Notes: generated by a model not told the origin, from the sequence alone. A stretch of DNA of 64,000 nt from Plasticicumulans lactativorans (GCF_004341245.1 NZ_SLWY01000011.1:140341-204340); one strand, 5' to 3'. Shown: positions 27,214 to 37,029, counted from the first letter of the stretch. Made by a program: numbers and translations.

Positions 27214-28047
27214 ATGCCCGCACCCCGACCGCCACAGCATCTGCCCGAGATGAGCCGCGCCGGCGCCGACGCCGCGCACCCCGTCCTCGCGGTCGACGAG
27301 AACGGCCACGTCCGCGCCGGTGCGGTGCCGGCCGAGCGCCCGCTGACGCTGTACGTGGACAGGCGCGAGATCGTCACGCTGATGACGGTCGGCACGCAGC
27401 CCGAGTTGCTCGCGCTCGGCTACCTGCGCAACCAGGGTCTGGTCGACGAGCTCGACGACATCCTCGCGGTGCAGGTGGACTGGGAGGTCGAGGCCGCCGC
27501 GGTCACCACGCGCCGCGGCATCGGCGACTGGGAGGCGCAGCTCGGGCGGCGCACCGTCACCACCGGCTGCGGCCAGGGCACGGTGTTCGGCAGTCTGATG
27601 GAGAAGATCGAGCACACCCGGCTCGAAGCGCCGCTGCTGCCGGTGGCGGCGCTGCACGAACTCGCCGAGGCGATGCGCGTGCGCGACACGCTGTACAAGC
27701 ACACCGGCTCGATCCACGGCTGTGCGCTCGCCCGCGGCGGCGAGGTCCTGTGCTTCTACGAGGACGTCGGCCGCCACAACGCGGTCGATGCCATCGCCGG
27801 CTGGATGTGGCTCAACGGCGTCGACGGCGCCGACACGCTGTTCTACACCACCGGCCGGCTGACCTCGGAGATGGTGATGAAGGTCGCGCGCATGGGCGTG
27901 CCGGTGCTCACCTCGCGCTCGGGCACCACGCAGATGGGGCTCGACATCGCCCGGCGCACCGGCGTGACCCTGGTCGGGCGGCTGCGCGGGCGCCACTTCC
28001 TCGTCTACCACGGCGCCGAGCGCATCGCCTTCGCGCCCGTCCCGTAA
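27214..28047 (+). CDS. fdhD: FdhD sulfurtransferase for formate dehydrogenase
   Basis: Transfers sulfur from a cysteine desulfurase to the Mo-bisMGD cofactor before insertion into formate dehydrogenase. 277 residues with the conserved YEDVGRHNAVDAIAGWM and SRSGTTQMGLDIARRTGVTL segments. The active loop reads TTGCGQG: the essential first cysteine (C119) is present, but the second cysteine of the E. coli CxxC loop is replaced. It is divergent from the operon whose enzyme it matures. A compact ATG at 27214 is used. Confidence 0.92.
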   Translation: MPAPRPPQHLPEMSRAGADAAHPVLAVDENGHVRAGAVPAERPLTLYVDRREIVTLMTVGTQPELLALGYLRNQGLVDELDDILAVQVDWEVEAAAVTTRRGIGDWEAQLGRRTVTTGCGQGTVFGSLMEKIEHTRLEAPLLPVAALHELAEAMRVRDTLYKHTGSIHGCALARGGEVLCFYEDVGRHNAVDAIAGWMWLNGVDGADTLFYTTGRLTSEMVMKVARMGVPVLTSRSGTTQMGLDIARRTGVTLVGRLRGRHFLVYHGAERIAFAPVP

Positions 28048-28155
28048 ATACGCCGTTACACCGCACCCCGCGACGGCGGGCCGGCGGGGCTACGCTTGCC
28101 GGCATACGGCCCGCGGCGCGCCCTAACGCCGCATGTCTTCGGCGAGGTGGAAGCG

Positions 28156-29274
28156 ATGCTCATCGGCGTACCCAGAGAGATCAAGAACAACGAGTTCCGC
28201 GTCGGCATGACCCCCGGCAGCGTGCGCGAACTGAGCGCGCACGGGCACCGCGTGCTGATCGAGGCCCACGCCGGTGCCGGCATCGGCTGCGACGACCCGC
28301 ACTACCACGCCGCCGGCGCCGAGATCGTCGACAGCGCCGCGGAGGTGTTCGCGCGCGCCGAGATGATCGTCAAGGTCAAGGAGCCGCAGCCGGCCGAGTG
28401 CGCGCTGCTGCGCCCCGGCCAGGTGCTGTTCACCTACCTGCACCTCGCCCCCGACCCGGAGCAGACGCGCGCGCTGCTCGCCAGCGGCTGCACCGCGATC
28501 GCCTACGAGACCGTGGTCGGCGCGCACGGCGGGCTGCCGCTGCTGGCGCCGATGTCCGAGGTGGCCGGACGCATGGCGATCCAGGCCGGTGCGCACTGCC
28601 TGGAGAAGGAGAACGGCGGCCTCGGCATGCTGCTCGGCGGCGTGCCCGGCGTGGCGGCGGCGAAGGTGGTGATCATCGGCGGCGGCGTGGTCGGCGCCAA
28701 CGCGGTGCGCATCGCCGTCGGCATGGGCGCCAACGTGTTCGTGCTCGACCGCTCGATCGAGCGCCTGAAGCAGCTCGACGAACAGTACGGCGCACAGATC
28801 GCCACGGTGTTCTCGACCCGCGAATCGGTCGAGGCGCACGTGCTCGACGCCGACCTGGTGGTCGGCGCGGTGCTGGTGCCCGGCGCCGCGGCGCCGAAGC
28901 TGGTCAGCCGTGCGCAGGTGACGCAGATGAAGAAGGGCTCGGTGCTGGTCGACGTCGCGATCGACCAGGGCGGCTGCTTCGAGACCTCGCACCCGACCAC
29001 GCACGCCGACCCGATCTACGTGGTCGACGAGGTGATCCACTACTGCGTGGCCAACATGCCCGGTGCGGTGCCGCGCACCAGCACCTTCGCGCTGAACAAC
29101 GCCACCCTGCCCTACACCCTCGCGCTCGCCGACAAGGGCTGGCGGCGCGCGCTCGGCGACGATGCCGGCCTGCGCGCCGGCCTCAACGTGCACGCCGGCC
29201 ACGTCACCTACGCCGCCGTGGCCGAGGCGCTCGGCTACGCCCACCTGCCGGCCGAGGAGGCACTGAGGCATTGA
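28156..29274 (+). CDS. ald: Alanine dehydrogenase
   Basis: NAD-dependent oxidative deamination of L-alanine to pyruvate and ammonia (reversible). 372 residues, the family norm. Visible features: [20 protein letters not shown] at the N-terminus, the substrate lysine in MIVKVKEPQ, catalytic histidine in FTYLHLAPD, the NAD site [20 protein letters not shown] and the aspartate in [26 protein letters not shown] precedes ATG 28156. It is a single-gene unit. Confidence 0.95.
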   Translation: MLIGVPREIKNNEFRVGMTPGSVRELSAHGHRVLIEAHAGAGIGCDDPHYHAAGAEIVDSAAEVFARAEMIVKVKEPQPAECALLRPGQVLFTYLHLAPDPEQTRALLASGCTAIAYETVVGAHGGLPLLAPMSEVAGRMAIQAGAHCLEKENGGLGMLLGGVPGVAAAKVVIIGGGVVGANAVRIAVGMGANVFVLDRSIERLKQLDEQYGAQIATVFSTRESVEAHVLDADLVVGAVLVPGAAAPKLVSRAQVTQMKKGSVLVDVAIDQGGCFETSHPTTHADPIYVVDEVIHYCVANMPGAVPRTSTFALNNATLPYTLALADKGWRRALGDDAGLRAGLNVHAGHVTYAAVAEALGYAHLPAEEALRH

Positions 29275-29642
29275 TGCAAGGTGCTGATCATTCAGCAGGC
29301 GCCTGAAGCGGCCCAAAATGCGCGATCGCCAAGCCAGAGGAGCGATCGCGAAGGCGAGAGCCGCCCGACGCAGCGCGACGGCATGCCCTTGCCGCGGACC
29401 GCCGTGCCGTGCCGCGCGCGCTCCGGTAAACGTTGACCGACGCGCCGGGCTGACGCTGGGGCGTGCTGGAAGGACGGGGGCACCGCGCCCGGAAGCCGGG
29501 CGCGGCGGTGCCGGACCTGCCGCCCCCCGTCCGACGCCGCCCTCATCGAACGTTTCCGGCTGCTAGCGGGCCAGTGGGTGGGTAATGCGGTGGAGGCGCC
29601 GCGACGGCAGGTGCGTGGCGTGATGGTGACGGAAAAAATAGA
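29275..29642. other. Gene-free stretch with an ald 3' hairpin
   Basis: About 370 bases without a recognisable gene. A perfect 9-base inverted repeat (CGCGATCGC 29321-29329, GCGATCGCG 29342-29350) downstream of ald could act as a transcription-end hairpin, but no T-tract follows. The rest is GC-rich spacer leading to the phasin promoter. Confidence 0.45.
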
Positions 29643-29683
29643 TGTTGCGTTGCAGCATGATCCTGCTATGCTGCAACGCAACA
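29643..29683. promoter_or_regulatory. Perfect 16-base inverted repeat: probable PhaR operator over the phasin promoter
   Basis: TGTTGCGTTGCAGCAT (29643-29658) and its exact complement ATGCTGCAACGCAACA (29668-29683) flank nine bases. Each arm contains TTGCGTTGCA, close to the TTGC-RNY-GCAA element bound by PhaR regulators of phasin genes. A plausible promoter (TTGCGT 29645-29650, 16 bases, TATGCT 29667-29672) lies inside the repeat, so a bound repressor would block RNA polymerase. Assignment to PhaR is inference; phaR itself is not in the window. Confidence 0.65.
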
Positions 29684-29716
29684 GGAACCCAATCACCCCC
29701 TGCTGAGGTATTCATC

Positions 29717-30031
29717 ATGACCAAGCTCACCGTCCCCTCGCTCGAAGCCGTCGTCGCCCCGGTCGTCAGCGCCAACAAGCTGGCCGTCGCCAACCTCGAG
29801 AAGCTGACCGCCTTCCAGTTCGGCGTGCTGCGCAGCTACGCCGACCTCGGCGTCGCCCGCCTGCAGGCCGCCACCGACGTCAGCGATGCCGACAGCCTGA
29901 AGGCGTTCGGCGAGAGCTCCGTCGAAGTCGTCAAGGCGCTGGGCACCAAGGTCCAGGCCGACGCCAAGGCGCTGGCCGACCTGCTGGCCGGCTTCAAGGC
30001 CGAGTTCGACAAGCTCGCCAAGGTTGCCTGA
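29717..30031 (+). CDS. phaP: Short phasin-family granule protein
   Basis: 104-residue amphipathic helical protein (FQFGVLRSYADLGVARLQAA and later KVQADAKALADLLAGFKAEF), similar to the middle of phasin family proteins that coat polyhydroxyalkanoate granules. It is shorter than typical PhaP (about 180 residues). GAGG lies eight bases before ATG 29717. Regulation by PhaR is suggested by the operator-like repeat just upstream, and a strong terminator follows, so it is transcribed alone. Confidence 0.78.
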   Translation: MTKLTVPSLEAVVAPVVSANKLAVANLEKLTAFQFGVLRSYADLGVARLQAATDVSDADSLKAFGESSVEVVKALGTKVQADAKALADLLAGFKAEFDKLAKVA

Positions 30032-30076
30032 ACCTGCGCCGCGGCGCCCCGCGCGGGCGCCACGTGCTGATGAGCG

Positions 30077-30109
30077 ACCGCCCGGCCCCGTGCCGGGCGG
30101 TTTCTTTTT
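30077..30109 (+). terminator. Rho-independent terminator of the phasin gene
   Basis: Perfect 10-base stem ACCGCCCGGC / GCCGGGCGGT with a 5-base loop, followed by TTCTTTTTG. This is a textbook terminator 46 bases after the phasin stop. Confidence 0.9.
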
Positions 30110-30153
30110 GGGCGTCCGTTCGTGCTCCACCGAGCTGACGCGGTCCCCGGCCG

Positions 30154-30822
30154 CTAGACGGCGGCGCGCGGGCGCAGTGCGTAGACGCGGTCGGCGATGC
30201 GCGTGATGCCGCGGCCGGCGTAGCGCTCGGGCTCGCTCGCCAGCAGGTCGACGCTGGCGAGCGGCTCGACCGTGAGCCGCGGTTCGTAGAGGGTGCGCAC
30301 CTCGGCCTCGGGCACGCTGAACGGCGGTCCCTCGCGCTCGCCCTCGGGGTATTCGAGCGTGACCAGCAGCGTCGCCGCGGCGGGGGGCAGCACCGCGCCC
30401 AGGTACGCCACGTAGGTGGCGCGCAGCGCCGGCGGCAGCGCGATCAGCGCGGCGCGGTCGTAGACGCCGCGCACGCCGGCGAGCACGGCCGGCGCCAGCG
30501 CGAACACGTCGCCGCAGAGGATGCGCAGGCGCCCGCAGCACCACGCCTCGAAGGCGCCGTGCGGGCGCACCTCGGCCGCCAGCCCGTTCTCGGCGAAGAA
30601 CGCGGCCACCGCCGGGCGGTGCAGTTCGACGCCGAGCACCGCATGCCCCTGGTGCGCCAGCCAGAGCAGGTCGAGCGACTTGCCGCACAGCGGCACGAAC
30701 ACCTCGGCCCCCGCCGGCAGGCCCAGCGCGGGCCAGAAGCGCACGAGGTGCGGGTTGGTCTCGCTCTGGTGGAAGCCGATCTCGCCGCGCGCCCAGCGCG
30801 CGTGCCAGAACGCGTGGTCCAT
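30154..30822 (-). CDS. tpm: Thiopurine S-methyltransferase family protein
   Basis: 222-residue SAM-dependent methyltransferase. WHARWARGEIGFHQ at the N-terminus, VFVPLCGKSLDLLWLAHQGH (the TPMT motif I) near 43-60 and YDRAALIALPPALRATYV near 120-140 are diagnostic. Bacterial members methylate thiopurines and selenium or tellurium compounds; the natural substrate is uncertain. It lies 10 bases after a small conserved gene on the same strand, so both are likely co-transcribed. Confidence 0.9.
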   Translation of the reverse strand: MDHAFWHARWARGEIGFHQSETNPHLVRFWPALGLPAGAEVFVPLCGKSLDLLWLAHQGHAVLGVELHRPAVAAFFAENGLAAEVRPHGAFEAWCCGRLRILCGDVFALAPAVLAGVRGVYDRAALIALPPALRATYVAYLGAVLPPAAATLLVTLEYPEGEREGPPFSVPEAEVRTLYEPRLTVEPLASVDLLASEPERYAGRGITRIADRVYALRPRAAV

Positions 30823-30832
30823 CGCCGCGGCG

Positions 30833-31027
30833 TCAGCGGTTGGGGATCAGGTTGGCGAGGCGCCACAGCCCCGGTGCGTGCTCCAGGAAGCGCTTGGCGG
30901 CGAGGTGCGCCGGCAGGTCGAGCGTGAACAGCCCGCCGTCGGCGTGCTGGAACACGTCGGCGCAGAAGTTGCGGATGTCCTGCGGGCGGACGTTCTGCAG
31001 GATGCTCAGGTGACGGGCGTCGCTCAT
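30833..31027 (-). CDS. Small uncharacterised protein upstream of tpm, 64 aa
   Basis: MSDARHLSILQNVRPQDIRN begins a 64-residue soluble protein with a dense aromatic/charged core (FCADVFQHADGGLFTLDLPA) and a C-terminal FLEHAPGLWRLANLIPNR. No family is recognised with certainty. Codon use fits the neighbours and it precedes tpm by 10 bases, so it is probably real. A longer frame upstream lies across a large palindrome and is not preferred. Confidence 0.6.
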   Translation of the reverse strand: MSDARHLSILQNVRPQDIRNFCADVFQHADGGLFTLDLPAHLAAKRFLEHAPGLWRLANLIPNR

Positions 31028-31123
31028 CGGTAACACCTTCGGTATCGGGAGGGTTGCGGCGTGCGCCCCGGCGGGACGGAGCAGCCGCGTGCGAGGGCTG
31101 CGATTGTAGTGGAATCGGCGCCT

Positions 31124-31160
31124 GCCCCGCGGGCGCATGGCAGCCATGCGCCCGCGGGGC
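31124..31160. repeat. Perfect 17-base inverted repeat
   Basis: GCCCCGCGGGCGCATGG and its exact complement are separated by CAG, making a very stable 17-pair hairpin between the divergent small gene (start 31027) and the DUF1289 gene (start 31231). There is no T-tract. It may be a repetitive extragenic palindrome, a regulator site or an attenuator. It makes both strands encode similar peptides here, which explains open frames running through it. Confidence 0.7.
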
Positions 31161-31230
31161 TATCCCTAGCGCGGCACTCGGGATTATCGCTATGCTGCGA
31201 CGCACCTTTTCCACGCCACTGCCCACCGCC

Positions 31231-31437
31231 ATGACCGACGCCGCCCTCGAAGACCCGCCCTCCCCCTGCATCGGCGTCTGCCAGATGCACCCCGAGACCC
31301 TCCTCTGCGAAGGCTGCTACCGCACCGCCGAGGAGATCGAGCACTGGTGGGACTACACCCCGCAGGAGAAGCACGCCGTGCTCGCGGTCACCCAGGAGCG
31401 GCTCGACAAGATCATCGACGGTACCTATTTCGACTGA
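31231..31437 (+). CDS. DUF1289 domain-containing protein
   Basis: 68-residue protein with the DUF1289 cysteine pattern CIGVCQMHPETLLCEGCYRT (four cysteines, probably a zinc or iron-sulfur site) and the conserved EIEHWWDYTPQEKHAVL. Function unknown. ATG 31231 fits the family length. The next gene starts 20 bases downstream on the same strand. Confidence 0.85.
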   Translation: MTDAALEDPPSPCIGVCQMHPETLLCEGCYRTAEEIEHWWDYTPQEKHAVLAVTQERLDKIIDGTYFD

Positions 31438-31456
31438 ACCGCCGGAGGCCGCCGCC

Positions 31457-32031
31457 ATGCCGCTGTCCACCCCCGCCCCGCGCAAGCTCCTGCACACGCG
31501 CACCGTCGAGTGCTTCGGCTACGAGCGCGACGACGGCCTGTGGGACGTCGAAGGTCACATGACCGACGTCAAGACCTACAGCTTCGCCAACCGCGACCGC
31601 GGCGGCGAGATCCGCGCCGGCGAGCCGGTGCACGGCATGTGGCTGCGCATCACCATCGACACCGACATGCGCATCCACGCCGCCGAGGCGAGCACCGACT
31701 ACTCGCCGTTCGCGATCTGCCCGGAGATCGCCGGCGCCTACCGCCGGCTGGTCGGGCTGCGCATCGGCCGCGGCTGGAACCGCCGGCTCAAGGAGCTGTT
31801 CGGCGGCGTCGCCGGCTGCACCCACCTCACCGAGCTGCTCGGGCCGATGGCGACCACCGCCTACCAGACGCTCTACAAGGTGCGCGAGAAGAAGGCCGCG
31901 GAACTGCAGCAGCTCGACGCGCCGCCGCCGATCCTCGGCACCTGCCACGCCTTCGCGCCGTCGAGCTCGGTGGTGCAGTGGCTGTTCCCGAAGTTCCACC
32001 GGCCGCGCGACGCCGCGGTGGCCGCGGAGGA

Positions 32032-32035
<4 letters not shown>
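31457..32035 (+). CDS. DUF2889 domain-containing protein
   Basis: 192 residues. Family marks: LLHTRTVECFGYERDDGLWD, the invariant GEPVHGMWLRITID and the late GCTHLTELLGPMATTAYQT. DUF2889 proteins have no assigned activity. The stop overlaps the ATG of the DUF924 gene (ATGA), so DUF1289, DUF2889 and DUF924 form a probable three-gene unit. Confidence 0.85.
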
Positions 32036-32649
<614 letters not shown>

Positions 32650-32824
32650 AAGGCCCGCGTTAGCGTCGCGTGAGCGCTTGTAACGGCACGTAAGCGGCCA
32701 TTGACGCCGCGCCCGGCGAAACCGAGGCTGGTGGTACGCGGTCTTCCCGGCAGGTCCGGCGACCGCACCGCGCACCACCCATCGTCACGGGGTATGTCCC
32801 GCCCGCCGCCTCATCGGAGCCTTC

Positions 32825-33952
32825 GTGTCCATCTCCCCGAACCCCTTGCGGGCAGCCCTCGTGCTGCTCGCCGCCGTCGCCGCCGCCGGCTGCGGCGAGC
32901 GCGCCCCGTCGGCCGGCGCCGCCCGCGGCGCCCGCGCGGTGCCGGTCACCGTGGCAACGGTCGAGCAGCGCGACGTGCCGCGCGAGCTGCCGACCACCGG
33001 CATCGTCACGCCGCTCGCGGTGGCCGAGGTACGGCCGCAGATCGCCGCGGTGATCGAGCGCGTGCACGTGCGCGAAGGCGAATCGGTTGCCGCCGGCGCG
33101 CCGCTGTTCACGCTCGACGCCAGCACGCAGGTCGCCCAGCTCGCCAAGGCCGAGGCCGATCTCGGCCGCAACTCGGCGCTGCTCGAGGACGCCGAACGCA
33201 CGCTGGAGCGCAACCGCGACCTCGCGACGCGGCGGCTGGTCGCGCAGAGCGCGCTCGACAGCTCGGCGTTCGCGGTCAAGGCGCTGCGCGCGCAGGTGCA
33301 GTCCGATCGCGCGGCGATCGCCGAGGCGCGCGTCAACGTCGATCACAGCACCATCACCGCGCCGTCGGCCGGGCGCGTCGGCGAGATCAACTGGCACGCC
33401 GGCAGCCTGGTGCAGCCGAGCGTGACCCCGCCGCTGTTGGTCATCACCCAGACCGACCCGATCAGCGTCGCCTTCACGCTGCCCGAGCGCGAGCTGCCGG
33501 CGCTGCGCGATGCGCTCGCCGCCGGCGTCACGGTGCCGGTGAGCGCGCGCGAGCCGCAGAGCGGCGAGCGCCTGCAGGGGCGCCTGAGCTTCATCGACAG
33601 CAGCGTCGACAGCGCCAGCGGCACCATCCGCCTGAAGGCCGAGTTCGCCAATCCGCAGACGCGGCTGTGGCCGGGGCAGTACGTCGAGGTGCGCGTGCGC
33701 GCGGCGACCGACCGCGGCGCGCACGTGCTGCCGCTGGCGGCGGTGCAGAACGGCCAGAACGGTCCCTATCTGTACGTGATCGGCACCGATGCCACGGTGA
33801 CGCAGCGCCCGGTGCGGCTGCTGCGCGTGGTCGACGACCTCGCGCTGATCGACGGCGCCGAGGCCGGCGAGCGCGTGGTGCTGGAAGGCGCGGTCAACCT
33901 GCGCCCCGGCGGCAAGGTGCGCGAGGCGCCGGCCGAGGGCGCCAAGTCGTGA
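32825..33952 (+). CDS. RND efflux periplasmic adaptor (membrane fusion protein)
   Basis: 375 residues from a GTG start. A lipoprotein signal ends in AAAGC (C22). Then come the first barrel strands, a biotinyl-lipoyl half (IERVHVREGESVAAGAPLFT), an alpha-hairpin (about 100-150), the second half (DHSTITAPSAGRVGEINWHA), a beta-barrel and a membrane-proximal domain. It links an inner-membrane RND pump to an outer-membrane channel. Its stop overlaps the GTG start of the pump gene. No TolC-like gene is adjacent, so the channel must be encoded elsewhere. Confidence 0.9.
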   Translation: MSISPNPLRAALVLLAAVAAAGCGERAPSAGAARGARAVPVTVATVEQRDVPRELPTTGIVTPLAVAEVRPQIAAVIERVHVREGESVAAGAPLFTLDASTQVAQLAKAEADLGRNSALLEDAERTLERNRDLATRRLVAQSALDSSAFAVKALRAQVQSDRAAIAEARVNVDHSTITAPSAGRVGEINWHAGSLVQPSVTPPLLVITQTDPISVAFTLPERELPALRDALAAGVTVPVSAREPQSGERLQGRLSFIDSSVDSASGTIRLKAEFANPQTRLWPGQYVEVRVRAATDRGAHVLPLAAVQNGQNGPYLYVIGTDATVTQRPVRLLRVVDDLALIDGAEAGERVVLEGAVNLRPGGKVREAPAEGAKS

Positions 33953-36900
33953 ACCTCGGCGCCTGGTGCATCGCGCGGCCGGTCGCGACCATCCTCGCCT
34001 GCCTGCTGCTGGTGCTGGCGGGCGCGGTGGCGGTGTCGCGGCTGCCGATCAGCGCGCTGCCGTCCTACGACACGCCGACCATCAGCGTGTCGGCGCTGCT
34101 GCCGGGGGCGAGCCCCGACACCATGGCGGCGACGGTGGCGACGCCGCTCGAAAAGCAGTTCGCGACGATCTCGGGGATCAGCTCGATCAGCTCGTCGAAC
34201 ACGCTCGGCAGCACCATGATCACGCTGGAGTTCGAGTACGGGCGCGACATCGACGGCGCCGCGCTCGACGTGCAGGCGGCGATCCTGCGCGCGCAGCGTG
34301 CGCTGCCCGAGGACATGACCAGCGTGCCCTCGTACCGCAAGGTCAATCCGGCCGACCAGTCGGTGCTGCTGCTGGCGCTCGACTCACCGTCGATCTCGCT
34401 CGCCGAGCTCAACGACTTCGCTGACAACCTGGTCTCGCCCGCGCTGTCGACCCTCACCGGCGTGGCGCAGGTGATGGTGTTCGGCGCCAAGAAGTTCGCG
34501 GTGCGCGTGCACCCCGACCCCGACCTGCTGTACGCGCGCGGGCTGACGCTCGCCGACATCGAGAACGCGCTGCGCAGCGCCAACGCCAACACCCCGATCG
34601 GCAACCTCGAAGGCCCGCGCCAGGTGCTGACGCTGCAGGCCAACCGCCAGCTGCCCAACGCCGCCGCCTTCGGCGAGGTGATCGTGGCGACGCGCGACGG
34701 CGCCCCGGTGCGCCTGCGCGACATCGCCCAGGTGCTCGACAGCTACGAGGGCGTACGCATCGGCAGCTGGGTCAACGGCGAGCGCGCGATCGTGCTCGGC
34801 GTGCAGCGCCAGCCCGGCGCCAACGCCGTCGCGGTGGTCGACGCGGTGCGCGCGGCGCTGCCGCGGCTGGCCGCGCAGATGCCCGAGTCGGTGCGCCTGC
34901 GCCCGCTCAACGACCGCTCGGCCTCGGTGCGCGAATCGATCCACGACGTGCAGCTGACCTTCCTCGCCACCGTGGTGCTGGTGGTGATGGTCAGCTTCCT
35001 GTTCCTGCGCCGCGTCACCGCGACGCTGATCCCGGCGCTGGCGCTGCCGGTGTCGCTGGTCGGGGTGGCGCCGTTCATGCTCGGCATGGGCCACAGCCTC
35101 GACAACATCTCGATGCTCGGGCTGACGCTGGCCACCGGGCTGGTGGTCGACGACGCCATCGTCATGCTGGAGAACATCGTCCGCCGCATGGAGCACGGCG
35201 AGGCGCCGGGGCGCGCGGCGCTGCGCGGCGCGCGCGAGCTGACCTTCACGATCCTGTCGATCTCGATCTCGCTGGTGGCGGTGTTCATCCCGATCTTCTT
35301 CATGGAGGGCTCGATCGGGCTGCTGTTCCACGAGTTCGCGGTGGTGGTCGGGCTCGCCGTGCTGATCTCGGCGCTGGTGTCGCTGACGCTGATCCCGATG
35401 CTGTGCGCGCGCTACCTGCCCGAGCCCGATCCCGGCCACCGCCCGGGCGCGCTGGTGCGCGCCTTCGAGCGCGGCTTCGATTACCTGCTCGGCGGCTACC
35501 GCGCGGCGCTCGCCTGGAGCATGCGCCACCACGGCGTGATGCTGACGCTGACCGCGGCGACCTTCGCCGGCACCGTGTACCTGTTCATGACCATCCCCAA
35601 GGGCTTCTTCCCCGACGAGGACACCGGGCAGCTCGCGGTGACCGTCGAGGGGCCGCAGGACATCGCCCCGCAGGCGCTGATCGAACGCCTGAAGCACGTC
35701 GACGTGCTGCTGCGCGCCGACCCGGCGGTGCTCACCGCCACCAGCACCTACGGCGGCGGCAACAGCGGGCGCATCTTCGTGACGCTGCGCGCACGCGGCG
35801 AGCGCCAGGCGATGCCGGTGGTGATCGAGCGCCTGCGCGCGACGCTGCGCAACGTCGTCGGCGTCACCTGCTACGTCAACGCCACGCAGAACCTGCGCCT
35901 CGGCGGGCGCATGACGAAGAGCCGCTACCAGTACGTGCTGCAGGCGGTCAGCGGTGACGACCTCGCCGCCTGGGCCGACCGCCTGATGCAGGCGATGCGC
36001 ACCGGCGGCACCTTCACCGACGTCAACGTCGACGCCGCGCAGCTGGGGCTCGAGGCCCACGTCGACATCGACCGCGACAAGGCCTCGCGGCTCGGCATCG
36101 CCATCGGCGACATCCGCGACGCGCTCTACGCCGCCTTCGGCCAGCGCCAGATCTCGACCATCTACACCAGCGCCGACAGCTACAACGTGTTCCTCGAGTT
36201 CCCCAACGAGCTGCGCCGCGACGAGACCGCGCTGGAGCGCCTCTACCTGCGCGGCGGCGACGGGCGCCTGGTGCCGCTCGCCACCATCGCCAGCGTGCGC
36301 CGCGCGGTCGGCCCGGTGCAGGTCAACCACGAGGGGCAGCTGCCGGCGGTGACGGTGTCGTTCAACCTGCCGCCCGGGGTCGCGCTCGGCGACGCCACCG
36401 CGCGGCTGGAGCAGATCAAGGCCGAGATCCAGTGGCCGGCGAGCATCGCCACGCGCTTCGCCGGCGACGCCGACGCCTTCCAGCAGGCCGCGCGCGGCCA
36501 GCCGCTGCTGCTGTTCGTGGCGCTGCTGGTGATCTACGTGGTGCTCGGCGTGCTCTACGAGAGCTTCGTGCACCCGCTGACCATCCTCGCCGGGCTGCCC
36601 TCGGCGGCGGTCGGCGCGCTCGCCACGCTGATGCTGTTCGGCCAGGAGCTGACGCTGATCGCCACCATCGGCCTGCTGATGCTGATCGGCATCGTCAAGA
36701 AGAACGCGATCATGATGATCGACGTCGCCCTCGAACTGCGCCGCAGCGAGGCGCGCCCGCCCGAGCAGGCGATCTTCGAGGCCGCGCTGCTGCGCTTTCG
36801 CCCGATCATGATGACCACGCTCGCGGCGATGGCCGGCGCGCTGCCGATCGCCGCCGGCTGGGGCGCGGCCGCCGAGCTGCGCCAGCCGCTCGGCCTCGCC

Positions 36901-37029
36901 GTGGTCGGCGGGCTGGTGGTGTCGCAGTTCGTGACACTGTTCATCACGCCGACGCTGTACCTGTACCTGCAGCGCTTCGACGACTGGCTGACGCGCCGGG
37001 CACGCCTCGGCCCGCTCGACGACGACTGA
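33949..37029 (+). CDS. RND multidrug efflux pump (MdtB/MdtC/AcrB-type)
   Basis: 1026-residue proton-driven exporter with twelve membrane helices and two large periplasmic loops. The proton-relay residues are intact: paired aspartates in ATGLVVDDAIVMLENIV (helix 4) and the lysine in IGIVKKNAIMMIDVALE (helix 10). N-terminal RPVATILACLLLVLAGAVAV is the first helix. Overall it looks closer to the MdtC/MuxB group than to AcrB (inference). GTG 33949 overlaps the adaptor stop (GTGA). Exported compounds cannot be read from sequence. Confidence 0.92.
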   Translation: MNLGAWCIARPVATILACLLLVLAGAVAVSRLPISALPSYDTPTISVSALLPGASPDTMAATVATPLEKQFATISGISSISSSNTLGSTMITLEFEYGRDIDGAALDVQAAILRAQRALPEDMTSVPSYRKVNPADQSVLLLALDSPSISLAELNDFADNLVSPALSTLTGVAQVMVFGAKKFAVRVHPDPDLLYARGLTLADIENALRSANANTPIGNLEGPRQVLTLQANRQLPNAAAFGEVIVATRDGAPVRLRDIAQVLDSYEGVRIGSWVNGERAIVLGVQRQPGANAVAVVDAVRAALPRLAAQMPESVRLRPLNDRSASVRESIHDVQLTFLATVVLVVMVSFLFLRRVTATLIPALALPVSLVGVAPFMLGMGHSLDNISMLGLTLATGLVVDDAIVMLENIVRRMEHGEAPGRAALRGARELTFTILSISISLVAVFIPIFFMEGSIGLLFHEFAVVVGLAVLISALVSLTLIPMLCARYLPEPDPGHRPGALVRAFERGFDYLLGGYRAALAWSMRHHGVMLTLTAATFAGTVYLFMTIPKGFFPDEDTGQLAVTVEGPQDIAPQALIERLKHVDVLLRADPAVLTATSTYGGGNSGRIFVTLRARGERQAMPVVIERLRATLRNVVGVTCYVNATQNLRLGGRMTKSRYQYVLQAVSGDDLAAWADRLMQAMRTGGTFTDVNVDAAQLGLEAHVDIDRDKASRLGIAIGDIRDALYAAFGQRQISTIYTSADSYNVFLEFPNELRRDETALERLYLRGGDGRLVPLATIASVRRAVGPVQVNHEGQLPAVTVSFNLPPGVALGDATARLEQIKAEIQWPASIATRFAGDADAFQQAARGQPLLLFVALLVIYVVLGVLYESFVHPLTILAGLPSAAVGALATLMLFGQELTLIATIGLLMLIGIVKKNAIMMIDVALELRRSEARPPEQAIFEAALLRFRPIMMTTLAAMAGALPIAAGWGAAAELRQPLGLAVVGGLVVSQFVTLFITPTLYLYLQRFDDWLTRRARLGPLDDD

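Noticed and set aside
29321..29350. GCGATCGC motifs as a cyanobacterial HIP1-like element
   Set aside because: Only one pair of sites was noticed, downstream of ald; a local hairpin is a simpler reading and the gene content is betaproteobacterial.
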